Shown in pieces: positions 6,658-12,188 of a stretch of DNA of 12,188 nt (position 1 is its first letter; every line of letters begins with the position of its first letter). This DNA is from JBLHGN01 sp047616325 (GTDB lineage Bacteria; Pseudomonadota; Gammaproteobacteria; Pseudomonadales; Cellvibrionaceae), in contig JBLHGN010000092.1 in NCBI GenBank assembly GCA_047616325.1, positions 1-12,188 on the forward strand, given 5' to 3'. Both the position numbers and the translations under genes were made by a program. The notes below the pieces were generated by a model. The model searched no databases and had not been told where the DNA came from. It was given only the letters and a program-made list of their open reading frames with translations.

Positions 6658-7761
6658 CTAACTGTATTGTTTCGCCACCCACTCAGTGTAGGAACCGTCC
6701 ATCACGCTTGCCCACCAAGGCTGATTTTCCAAATACCAGTGTAGGGTCTTGCGTATGCCGGTTTCAAAAGACTCGTGCGGCTGGTAGCCCAGCTCGGCAT
6801 TGGCTTTTTGTGGGTCAATAGCATAGCGGCGGTCATGGCCTGGGCGATCTTTTACGTAGCTTATAAGTGATTGCGCTTCACCGCCAATGGCAGCCATGGC
6901 ACTGGGATAGCGCTCGGCAAGCGATGGATTCTCGGCAAAGCTCTCATCCATAAGTGTGCATATCAATTTTACGATATCGATATTGGCCCATTCGTTAATG
7001 CCGCCGATATTGTATGTTTCGCCAATTTGGCCTTTTTTTAATACCAAATCAATTCCACGAGCATGGTCTTCTACATAGAGCCAGTCGCGTATCTGCAAGC
7101 CATCTCCGTATACGGGTAGCGATTTATCAAATAAGATATTCGTAATGACAAGAGGTATAAGTTTTTCAGGGAAATGGTAAGGACCGTAGTTATTTGAACA
7201 ATTTGACGTGCTCACCTGCAAGCCATAGGTGTGGTGGTAGGAGCGCACCAAATGGTCGGACGCCGCCTTGCTTGCAGAATAGGGCGAATTTGGAGCATAA
7301 GGCGTGTTTTCACTAAAAGGCGGGTCTTGCGGGCTCAAGGTACCGTACACTTCGTCGGTGGAAACATGATGAAAGCGGTGTCCGGTCGGCAGCAGAACTT
7401 CGTCTAGCCACACCTTTTTAGCCGCCTTCAATAGGCTGTGGGTGCCCATAATATTGGTTTCCAAAAAAGCATCGGGGCCAGTAATAGAACGATCGACGTG
7501 AGATTCGGCAGCAAAGTGCACAATTGTGTCGACGTTCCTTTCTCTCAAAGTATTTTCCACCGTGGCCTGATCAAGAATATTGGCGTGGATAAAAGAAAAC
7601 ATCGGATTGGATTCGACCAGTTGAAGATTAGCCATGTTACCGGCATAGGTGAGTGCATCAAGAGCAATCACTTTGTCCTCCGGATAGCTTTCCATCCAAT
7701 AATGGATAAAGTTAGCGCCAATAAAGCCTGCGCCCCCAGTTACCAAAAGTACCTTACTCAT
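6658..7761 (-). CDS. rmlB: dTDP-glucose 4,6-dehydratase
   Basis: RmlB converts dTDP-glucose to dTDP-4-keto-6-deoxyglucose in the cytoplasm, the second step to dTDP-L-rhamnose. The 367-residue product is an extended short-chain dehydrogenase. The NAD-binding motif TGGAGFIG is at 8-15. Nearby LDALTYAGN (34-42) is typical of the enzyme. The catalytic Thr-Asp-Glu lies in STDEVYG (134-140) and the Tyr-x-x-x-Lys in YSASK (161-165). SNCSNNYGPYHFPEKLIP (187-204) is another family hallmark. Length is normal for the family. The ATG has AAAGGT about 7 nt upstream. The start lies 30 nt after the rmlD stop, so the two are almost certainly co-transcribed. A 172-nt gap separates its stop from the export gene. 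Confidence 0.97.
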   Translation of the reverse strand: MSKVLLVTGGAGFIGANFIHYWMESYPEDKVIALDALTYAGNMANLQLVESNPMFSFIHANILDQATVENTLRERNVDTIVHFAAESHVDRSITGPDAFLETNIMGTHSLLKAAKKVWLDEVLLPTGHRFHHVSTDEVYGTLSPQDPPFSENTPYAPNSPYSASKAASDHLVRSYHHTYGLQVSTSNCSNNYGPYHFPEKLIPLVITNILFDKSLPVYGDGLQIRDWLYVEDHARGIDLVLKKGQIGETYNIGGINEWANIDIVKLICTLMDESFAENPSLAERYPSAMAAIGGEAQSLISYVKDRPGHDRRYAIDPQKANAELGYQPHESFETGIRKTLHWYLENQPWWASVMDGSYTEWVAKQYS

Positions 7762-7791
7762 AGCTTACCTTTATCAATTCTCTATTAAGTT

Positions 7792-8667
7792 TTATGCTGA
7801 TGCAGCGACAAGTTCGTCCATCATAAGTCCGAGCTGGAACTGCCAATGGTGAGAAGACAAATTTGGCAACTCGTTTAATATTTTTGCTTTATCCAGTACG
7901 CTGTAGGCTGGACGCTTAGCGGGTGTGGGATAATCTTCGCTAGCGATGGGCTTAATCGGAATAACATGCTTGAGCAAGCCTTTCTGCAACGCCAGGCTCT
8001 GGATTGCCACGGCAAAATCGTACCAACTTGCTACACCTGCATCAGTCCAGTGGAAAAACCCCTGGGGTCGAGTTTCTAGCATAGACCAGCAGGTTTGCGC
8101 CAAGCCCCGCGCCCAGGTCGGCGTACCCACTTGATCGCCAACCACAGAAAGCGCCGGCTTTTCCGCCATCAATCTAAGCATGGTTTTAACGAAATTAGCC
8201 CCATGAGAGGAATATACCCAAGCGGTTCTAACGATGGCCCAATCGGCGTTCATGACCTCGGCAATAGCCTTTTCTCCATCCGCTTTAGTCTGCCCATAAA
8301 CGCCCAGAGGCGCTAAGTCTTCGTCTGCGGTGTAGGGTCTGCTGCCACTGCCATCAAAAACAAAATCTGTCGATATGTGCAGCAGATAGGCACCGTGCTT
8401 GCTGCACAATTCGGCAAGGCGGCCTACTGCTGCTGCGTTAACACTGTGCGCTTTCTCTTGTTCTTGCTCGGCGCGGTCTACCGCCGTGTAGGCAGCGGCA
8501 TTTATTACAGCATCAGGCTTAAATTCCGAAAAAAAGCTCTCCAGCTGTTTGTCATCACATATATCAAGCTGCGACCGCGACAGACATTTCACTTGATGCT
8601 GGAGGGGTTGCGAACGTTCCAACTCCCAGGCCAGTTGCCCACCGGCGCCCGTAACGAGTACTTTCAT
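7792..8667 (-). CDS. rmlD: dTDP-4-dehydrorhamnose reductase
   Basis: RmlD reduces dTDP-4-keto-L-rhamnose to dTDP-L-rhamnose with NAD(P)H, the last step of the pathway. The 291-residue product has the nucleotide-binding motif TGAGGQL (6-12), the hallmark INAAAYTAVDRAE (55-67), STDFVFDG (99-106), the catalytic YGQTK (124-128) and RTAWVYS (147-153). DQVGTPTW follows at about 178-185. Length is close to the usual 290-300. The ATG has an A/G-rich AAGAGAA directly before it. It follows rmlC after 98 nt and precedes rmlB by 30 nt on the same strand. Confidence 0.97.
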   Translation of the reverse strand: MKVLVTGAGGQLAWELERSQPLQHQVKCLSRSQLDICDDKQLESFFSEFKPDAVINAAAYTAVDRAEQEQEKAHSVNAAAVGRLAELCSKHGAYLLHISTDFVFDGSGSRPYTADEDLAPLGVYGQTKADGEKAIAEVMNADWAIVRTAWVYSSHGANFVKTMLRLMAEKPALSVVGDQVGTPTWARGLAQTCWSMLETRPQGFFHWTDAGVASWYDFAVAIQSLALQKGLLKHVIPIKPIASEDYPTPAKRPAYSVLDKAKILNELPNLSSHHWQFQLGLMMDELVAASA

Positions 8668-8730
8668 TTCTCTTTTACCATATTAAATTTTTTCTGTGTT
8701 GCCGAAAAGCGGCCCTGGGTACCTTACACT

Positions 8731-8751
8731 AAGGCTTAAGGCTTAAAAGCC
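8731..8751. repeat. Small tandem and inverted repeat between rmlC and rmlD
   Basis: AAGGCTT occurs twice in direct succession (8731-8744) and is followed by AAAAGCC, so GGCTT and AAGCC can form a 5-bp stem. It lies in the 98-nt gap of an otherwise tight operon. No T-run follows in the minus direction, so it is unlikely to stop transcription. It may be an mRNA processing or stabilising element, or chance. Confidence 0.3.
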
Positions 8752-8765
8752 GCAGACTCAAAGTA

Positions 8766-9314
8766 CTATTCAAAAAACTCTGCTGTTTCCCAGGTATCGC
8801 CGTTAACGTCTTTACCCGATAGCGACGGCTTTTGTCCTGCCACTAACGGCCAATCAATCGCCAGGGAGGGGTCGTCCCAACGCAGACTTCGCTCGTGTTC
8901 GGGGGCGTAATAGTCGGTGCATTTGTAAACAAATTCGGCTGTTTCACTCATCACATAAAAACCGTGTGCGAAACCTTCTGGCACCCAGAGCTGACGTTTG
9001 TTTTCGGCCGATAACTCAACCCCAACCCACTGACCAAAAGTCGCAGAGGACTTTCTTACGTCGACGGCTACGTCGTAGACACAGCCGCTAACAACCCGCA
9101 CCAACTTGCCCTGAGCATGCTGCATTTGGTAGTGAAGTCCACGCAAAATTCCTTGCGCCGATAGGCTGTGATTCTCTTGCACGAAGGCACGTTTTGCGCA
9201 GTCTTGCTCAAATTCATTGGCGCGAAAAGTTTCCATAAAAAAACCCCGCTCATCGCCAAAAACCTGGGGTTCAATAATTTTAACTTCACTAATAGCGGTA
9301 TCAATATATTTCAT
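8766..9314 (-). CDS. rmlC: dTDP-4-dehydrorhamnose 3,5-epimerase
   Basis: RmlC epimerises C3 and C5 of dTDP-4-keto-6-deoxyglucose, the third step to dTDP-L-rhamnose. The 182-residue product is a small cupin. It has DERGFFMETF (21-30), QENHS (47-51), ILRGLHYQ with the catalytic His61 (56-63), GKLVRVVSGCVYDVAVD (69-85), VPEGFAHGF (111-119) and KCTDYYAPEHE with the likely catalytic Tyr at 135 or 136. Length fits the family. Its ATG overlaps the rmlA stop codon (ATGA), a sign of translational coupling. Confidence 0.97.
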   Translation of the reverse strand: MKYIDTAISEVKIIEPQVFGDERGFFMETFRANEFEQDCAKRAFVQENHSLSAQGILRGLHYQMQHAQGKLVRVVSGCVYDVAVDVRKSSATFGQWVGVELSAENKRQLWVPEGFAHGFYVMSETAEFVYKCTDYYAPEHERSLRWDDPSLAIDWPLVAGQKPSLSGKDVNGDTWETAEFFE

Positions 9315-10204
9315 GAAAACACCCTATTTTCCAGTAGGCTCATAAGGTATTCGCCGTAACCGCTTTTCAACAAGGGCTTTGCAAGGACTTTCAACTGCTC
9401 GGCATCAATATAACCAGAACGAAAGGCCACCTCTTCGGGGCAGTTCACTTTTAGGCCCTGACGTTTTTCGATGGTGGCGATAAATTGTGCCGCCTCCAAC
9501 AAACTGTCGTGGGTCCCAGTGTCCAACCATGCTGTGCCTCGTCCCATTACTTCTACGCTGAGCTCTCCGGCACGCAAATAGGCTTCAATTACGTCAGTTA
9601 TTTCAAGCTCTCCTCGGGGTGAAGGTTTGACCGCCGCTGCGATATCAACCACCTTCCCATCAAAGAAATAGATCCCCGGCACGGCGTAATTTGATTTTGG
9701 GACTTTTGGCTTTTCTTCAATTGAGACCGCCTTGCCAGCGTCGTCAAACTCCACTACGCCGTAGTCCCCTGGGTTGGACACATGGTAGCCAAATACGGTG
9801 CCGCCATGTTCGCGTTCGTTGGCGTTGCGCAAAGATTGAACCAGGTTGTGACCGTAAAACATATTGTCACCCAAAACCAAGGCCGCGGGGCTGCCGTTTA
9901 AAAATTCTCTGGCGATGATAAAGGCCTGAGCCAAGCCTTCGGGATTTGCCTGCACCGCGTACTGAATGGCGATACCCCACTGCGCCCCATCCCCTAGCAT
10001 TTGCTCAAACCGCGGCAGCTCGGCAGGGGTGCTGATAATAAGCACCTCGCGAATACCAGATTGCATAAGCGTTGCAAGAGGGTAGTAAATCATCGGCTTA
10101 TCGTACACCGGCATGAGCTGTTTACTCACTACCGTCGTTAGAGGATAGAGCCTTGTGCCGCTTCCGCCGGCAAGAACAATGCCTTTTCTCACACTTGTCA
10201 CCAT
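9311..10204 (-). CDS. rmlA: Glucose-1-phosphate thymidylyltransferase
   Basis: RmlA joins glucose-1-phosphate and dTTP to give dTDP-glucose and pyrophosphate, the first and usually feedback-controlled step. The 297-residue product has the nucleotidyltransferase signature GGSGTRLYP (13-21), SKQLMPVYDKPMIYYPL (27-43), GDNMFYG (112-118), EEKPK (163-167), RGELEITDV (197-205) and GTAWLDTGTHDSLLEA (223-238). It is the first gene of the minus-strand series. The ATG at 10204 has no clear ribosome-binding site. A GTG at 10192 would give a 293-residue protein starting Met-Arg-Lys-Gly, the usual RmlA start and length, so the true start may be there. A possible extended -10 box lies about 130 nt upstream. 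Confidence 0.97.
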   Translation of the reverse strand: MVTSVRKGIVLAGGSGTRLYPLTTVVSKQLMPVYDKPMIYYPLATLMQSGIREVLIISTPAELPRFEQMLGDGAQWGIAIQYAVQANPEGLAQAFIIAREFLNGSPAALVLGDNMFYGHNLVQSLRNANEREHGGTVFGYHVSNPGDYGVVEFDDAGKAVSIEEKPKVPKSNYAVPGIYFFDGKVVDIAAAVKPSPRGELEITDVIEAYLRAGELSVEVMGRGTAWLDTGTHDSLLEAAQFIATIEKRQGLKVNCPEEVAFRSGYIDAEQLKVLAKPLLKSGYGEYLMSLLENRVFS

Positions 10205-10332
10205 TTGTAATTGGGATTGTATTGAAGATGAACCGTTTTTAGACGAGCTTTAAGCCCTAGTTGCTGTAACTTCGGACCAAATTAGCTGAGACTTACCCAC
10301 AAAATTCTGGTTCAGTCTTTCTTAAGGAGGCA

Positions 10333-10341
10333 AATATAACA
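10333..10341 (-). promoter_or_regulatory. Possible extended -10 promoter for the rmlA operon
   Basis: The minus strand reads TGTTATATT, matching the extended -10 form TG-N-TATAAT with one change. Transcription would start near 10326, about 120 nt before the rmlA ATG. There is no good -35 box at the usual distance. This is the best sigma-70-like candidate by eye, but only weakly supported. Confidence 0.28.
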
Positions 10342-10391
10342 GAATTGCACTACAAGTTTTCACAAATGCGCCTTTTTTAGTCTGCTCGCTG

Positions 10392-10424
10392 ACAAGCAAA
10401 CAGGCACCAAGCCGATCTGCTTGT
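10392..10424. repeat. Nested inverted repeat in the divergent region
   Basis: ACAAGCA and TGCTTGT form a 7-bp outer stem. A symmetric 4/4 internal loop separates it from an inner GGC/GCC stem closing a 5-nt loop, for 33 nt in all. It lies about 190 nt before rmlA and 300 nt before the sulfotransferase. Its symmetry fits an operator for a dimeric regulator or an RNA hairpin; no family-specific consensus was recognised. Confidence 0.4.
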
Positions 10425-10430
10425 TTCGCG

Positions 10431-10511
10431 TCTATATTAAGAGTGTGCTGTTGTTTGCAACGACGCTGTAATATAGAGCACGTAAAAACGTTACCTTAAA
10501 TGCTCTATATT
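10431..10511. repeat. Three-part inverted repeat set able to form alternative hairpins
   Basis: TCTATATT occurs at 10431-10438 and 10504-10511, with its complement AATATAGA at 10470-10477. The middle copy can pair perfectly over 11 bp with the right copy (AATATAGAGCA, 10470-10480, with TGCTCTATATT, 10501-10511; 20-nt loop). It can also pair over 9 bp with the left copy (TCTATATTA, 10431-10439, with TAATATAGA, 10469-10477). The pairings exclude each other. This could be a set of operator sites or an RNA switch in the sulfotransferase leader. Confidence 0.45.
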
Positions 10512-10641
10512 TGCCGATCGACTGAAACGACATAGACTTAAAGCTAAGAAAACTCAGGCTCATCAAAGCGTCAGTAAATATTCTGAATACCGCAAAAAAT
10601 TCAAATATACAGCTTAAAGAAGTAATTATGTTTGGTTCATC

Positions 10642-10669
10642 AAACACACTTAGCCCATAATGTGTGTTT
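10642..10669 (+). terminator. Hairpin with trailing T-run upstream of the sulfotransferase
   Basis: AAACACAC (10642-10649) and GTGTGTTT (10662-10669) form a perfect 8-bp stem with a 12-nt loop, ending in a run of T. It resembles a weak terminator or attenuator on the plus strand, but no gene lies before it except a possible 10-codon frame at 10628-10660. It contains the ATG at 10660, which argues against that ATG as the sulfotransferase start. Confidence 0.33.
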
Positions 10670-10708
10670 TTCTGGTGCTTATGCTTCTAGAAATCCACTA
10701 CAAACAGA

Positions 10709-10714
10709 AGAGGA
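10709..10714 (+). promoter_or_regulatory. Ribosome-binding site supporting a GTG start for the sulfotransferase
   Basis: AGAGGA lies 8 nt before the GTG at 10723. It is the best ribosome-binding site in front of the gene. The upstream ATG codons at 10660 and 10681 have none, and the first lies in a hairpin. Confidence 0.6.
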
Positions 10715-10722
10715 TCAGTTCT

Positions 10723-11676
10723 GTGTCAGATATAGATTATTCAAGCCCTTTTTTCATCGTTGGGGCTGTACGATCGGGTACTACCATGCTGCGCCTGATG
10801 CTTGGCCATCACCCCAAGATATGTAGATGCGATGAAATGGAATATCTAACTCCCCCCATCGCTGAGCTCGGAAAGATTCCAAATGACATGGCTAAATATC
10901 GGAAATATTTGGCCACGGAAATGAGTTTTCGCGTTGCCGGCTACGCTATACCAGAAAAGACCAGTTATTTAGAAACTATCAATGATTTGTTTGATCAGCT
11001 CATCAAAAAGGACGGAAAACCCATTTTTGGAGGTACGGTTCACCACTACTACGAAAATATGCCGTTAGTGTGGCCAAAAGCAAAATTCGTTTACCTTTCT
11101 CGCGATCCAAGAAATGTCGCCCGATCCAGCGTTAAAATGGGCTGGGCCGGAACGGCTTGGCGCGGTGCGTTAATTTGGATTGATGCCTACGAGAGCTGGC
11201 AAAAGTTAAAAGGGCAACTGCCGGCTGAGCAAAAGATTGAAGTGAAATTCGAAGAGTTAGTAGCCGACCCGGAAAAGGTTTTGTCTACTATTTGTAATTT
11301 TTTGGCTGTGGAATATACACCGGAAATGCTGGAAATCGATAAAGACACAACCTATTCAAAACCCAGCCCACGCGCAGCACAATCTTGGCTAGCCGCGTCC
11401 GCACGCAAGGATGTCAGACAAGTAGAGGCCCGCGTCGGCGCAAGATTGATGGAGGCGGGTTACGAAGCTAGCGGCCTACCTCCCTTAAACGCAGGAAAGC
11501 TGGCCAGGACAGTGATGGCGATGCAGGATTTTTTCATACGCATACGCACTGGAGTCAAATATTATGGGCTTTCACTTTGGGTAGCTCTTATAGTGGCACG
11601 CAGAACTCCAAATAGTGACTTTGCCAAAAGAACTTTCAAGAAGGTTCAAGAAATTCATATGCAACGCCACAAGTAA
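10723..11676 (+). CDS. PAPS-dependent sulfotransferase family protein
   Basis: The product should transfer sulfate from 3'-phosphoadenosine-5'-phosphosulfate to a hydroxyl group, here plausibly on the polysaccharide made by this locus. With the GTG start it has 317 residues. The 5'-phosphosulfate loop FFIVGAVRSGTTMLRLML lies at 10-27, with the Arg-Ser-Gly-Thr-Thr core at 17-21. The 3'-phosphate motif is FVYLSRDPRNVARSS at about 122-136 with Arg127 and Ser135. FEELVADPEKVL (176-187) is the usual helix after the core. These mark the broad Sulfotransfer family (Pfam PF13469/PF00685), not a defined substrate. The GTG was chosen for its ribosome-binding site and because family members begin shortly before the phosphate loop; an ATG at 10660 would add 21 residues. 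It diverges from rmlA. Polysaccharide as acceptor is an inference from location; lipid or protein acceptors are possible. Confidence 0.9.
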   Translation: MSDIDYSSPFFIVGAVRSGTTMLRLMLGHHPKICRCDEMEYLTPPIAELGKIPNDMAKYRKYLATEMSFRVAGYAIPEKTSYLETINDLFDQLIKKDGKPIFGGTVHHYYENMPLVWPKAKFVYLSRDPRNVARSSVKMGWAGTAWRGALIWIDAYESWQKLKGQLPAEQKIEVKFEELVADPEKVLSTICNFLAVEYTPEMLEIDKDTTYSKPSPRAAQSWLAASARKDVRQVEARVGARLMEAGYEASGLPPLNAGKLARTVMAMQDFFIRIRTGVKYYGLSLWVALIVARRTPNSDFAKRTFKKVQEIHMQRHK

Positions 11677-11707
11677 CACAATATTGCAGCCAGATAAAAA
11701 AAATTAT

Positions 11708-11733
11708 ACCGAAGCCACTTCGATGGTTTTTTT
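11708..11733 (+). terminator. Candidate terminator after the sulfotransferase gene
   Basis: GAAG (11711-11714) pairs with CTTC (11718-11721) around the loop CCA. The outer ACC/GGT pairs close the stem with a 3-nt bulge, and seven T follow from 11727. It begins 31 nt after the stop codon. The stem is short, so termination may be partial. If real, the following membrane-protein gene is expressed by read-through or from its own promoter. Confidence 0.4.
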
Positions 11734-11768
11734 ACGTAAAAGTGTCAGCAACAAAAAAGCGGTTGGTT

Positions 11769-12188
11769 ATGGGACATGCTGTAAAAATACTGATTTTTCT
11801 TTTCATGTGTCATTTTACTGCTTATTACGTGCTGTCCAAACTGACGCCTTATCGCGACAAGCTCAAGCAATATTTGATAGCGTGTACTATTACGATAGCG
11901 GTTACACTACTGTCGAGAAGTGTAATCTTGGGTTACATCTGCACTTTATTTGTTTGCCTACACTTTGGGTCAAAGGCTACCCCAGAAGAACGCATAGCCC
12001 TATTTTTTGCTCAAGCATTTGCAATCACATTTACTATTGGTTTTAAATTAAATCCAGGCATAAACCTTGGAGGGCTGTCTCACCAACGGATTTTATTTTT
12101 AGCCTTACTACTTCCCCTCCTTTTGTTTGAACGAAGGGAACCGAGTTTTTCCAAATTTAATGCCATAGATAAGGCGGTGGTTTTCTAT
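11769..12188 (+). CDS. N-terminal part of a polytopic membrane protein, probable O-antigen ligase/polymerase
   Basis: An open frame starts at the ATG at 11769 and continues for 140 codons to the window edge without a stop, so the gene is cut. The visible part is strongly hydrophobic, with membrane segments at about 4-22, 34-50, 51-67, 78-93 and 107-121. Basic or charged loops lie between them (KLTPYRDKLKQ, SKATPEER, FERREPSFSKF). The motif GLSHQRILFLALLLPLLLFERRE resembles the early helices of Wzy/WaaL-type proteins that polymerise or ligate undecaprenyl-linked glycans. The catalytic periplasmic loop would lie beyond the edge, so the call rests on architecture and context. An in-frame GTG at 11742 would add 9 residues; no strong ribosome-binding site distinguishes them. 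It lies 92 nt after the sulfotransferase on the same strand. Confidence 0.72.
   Translation, partial: MGHAVKILIFLFMCHFTAYYVLSKLTPYRDKLKQYLIACTITIAVTLLSRSVILGYICTLFVCLHFGSKATPEERIALFFAQAFAITFTIGFKLNPGINLGGLSHQRILFLALLLPLLLFERREPSFSKFNAIDKAVVFY

Larger units (their letters stand above)
10205..10722. other. Divergent control region between rmlA and the sulfotransferase
   Basis: These 518 nt carry no convincing gene. They should hold the outward promoters of both transcription units. Visible elements are an extended -10 for rmlA, a nested hairpin, a three-part TCTATATT repeat set, and a hairpin just upstream of the sulfotransferase start. A 71-codon minus-strand frame (10432-10647) starts with GTG, lacks a ribosome-binding site and does not look like a protein. 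A 10-codon plus-strand frame (10628-10660) precedes the last hairpin and could be a leader, but its sequence suggests no effector. Confidence 0.45.

Noticed and set aside
7438..7788. A 116-codon plus-strand frame opposite rmlB
   Set aside because: It is the antisense shadow of a well-conserved rmlB coding region.
10284..10300. A GG-N10-GC spacing on the minus strand near rmlA
   Set aside because: Only the GG and GC match; the rest of the -24 and -12 elements do not resemble the RpoN consensus.
10205..10330. A JUMPstart/ops (RfaH) element before the sugar-nucleotide operon
   Set aside because: No GGCGGTAG-like core was found in the leader on either strand.
10404..10418. A second sigma-54-like site on the minus strand (TTGGTGCC then TTTGCTT)
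   Set aside because: The GG and GC elements are nine bases apart, not ten, and the match lies inside the nested hairpin.
10432..10647. A 71-codon minus-strand frame in the divergent region
   Set aside because: It starts at GTG without a ribosome-binding site, covers the inverted repeats and has a composition typical of translated AT-rich spacer.
11723..12046. An alternative plus-strand frame over the last gene
   Set aside because: Its translation is rich in Cys, His and Tyr without domain pattern, whereas the frame from 11769 gives regular membrane helices and runs to the edge.

Overview
The window looks like part of a surface-polysaccharide (exopolysaccharide or capsule) locus from a Gram-negative bacterium. 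Envelope hardware (signal peptides, a lipoprotein, an outer-membrane beta-barrel), moderate base composition and protein character suggest a gammaproteobacterium, perhaps a marine polysaccharide-degrading lineage. That placement is an inference; nothing here fixes the genus.

Layout, from high to low coordinates on the minus strand: rmlA, rmlC, rmlD and rmlB (10204 down to 6658) make dTDP-L-rhamnose from glucose-1-phosphate. They are followed by a short Wza/OPX lipoprotein (6485-5874), a Wzz-type chain-length protein without a fused kinase (5719-4220) and an outer-membrane beta-barrel (4217-2865). After a gene-poor stretch comes a 59-residue precursor (2062-1883). It consists of a signal peptide, about a dozen residues, and a C-terminal Asp-Glu-Pro / hydrophobic helix / Arg-Arg segment resembling the PEP-CTERM sorting signal. 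A strong candidate sigma-54 promoter lies upstream of it (2178-2163). The last minus-strand gene is a WcaJ-type undecaprenyl-phosphate hexose-1-phosphate transferase (1484-54).

On the plus strand, diverging from rmlA, are a PAPS-dependent sulfotransferase (10723-11676) and the first 140 codons of a polytopic membrane protein, probably an O-antigen ligase/polymerase, which runs off the window end.

How the genes may work together: the transferase starts a repeat unit on undecaprenyl phosphate, rhamnose and sulfate are added, the Wzy/WaaL-like protein polymerises or ligates, and Wzz sets length. The short OPX lipoprotein together with the separate beta-barrel could form the outer-membrane exit. 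The tiny PEP-CTERM-like protein and its sigma-54 site match the known pairing of polysaccharide loci with exosortase/PEP-CTERM systems. No exosortase gene, PrsK/PrsR regulator, Wzx flippase, tyrosine kinase or other glycosyltransferase lies inside the window.

Gene-poor stretches: 1485-1882 (one weak hairpin), 2117-2864 (sigma-54 promoter, unexplained overlapping open frames, a GC-rich hairpin) and 10205-10722 (divergent control region with several inverted repeats). No tRNA, rRNA, CRISPR array, insertion sequence or phage signature was seen.
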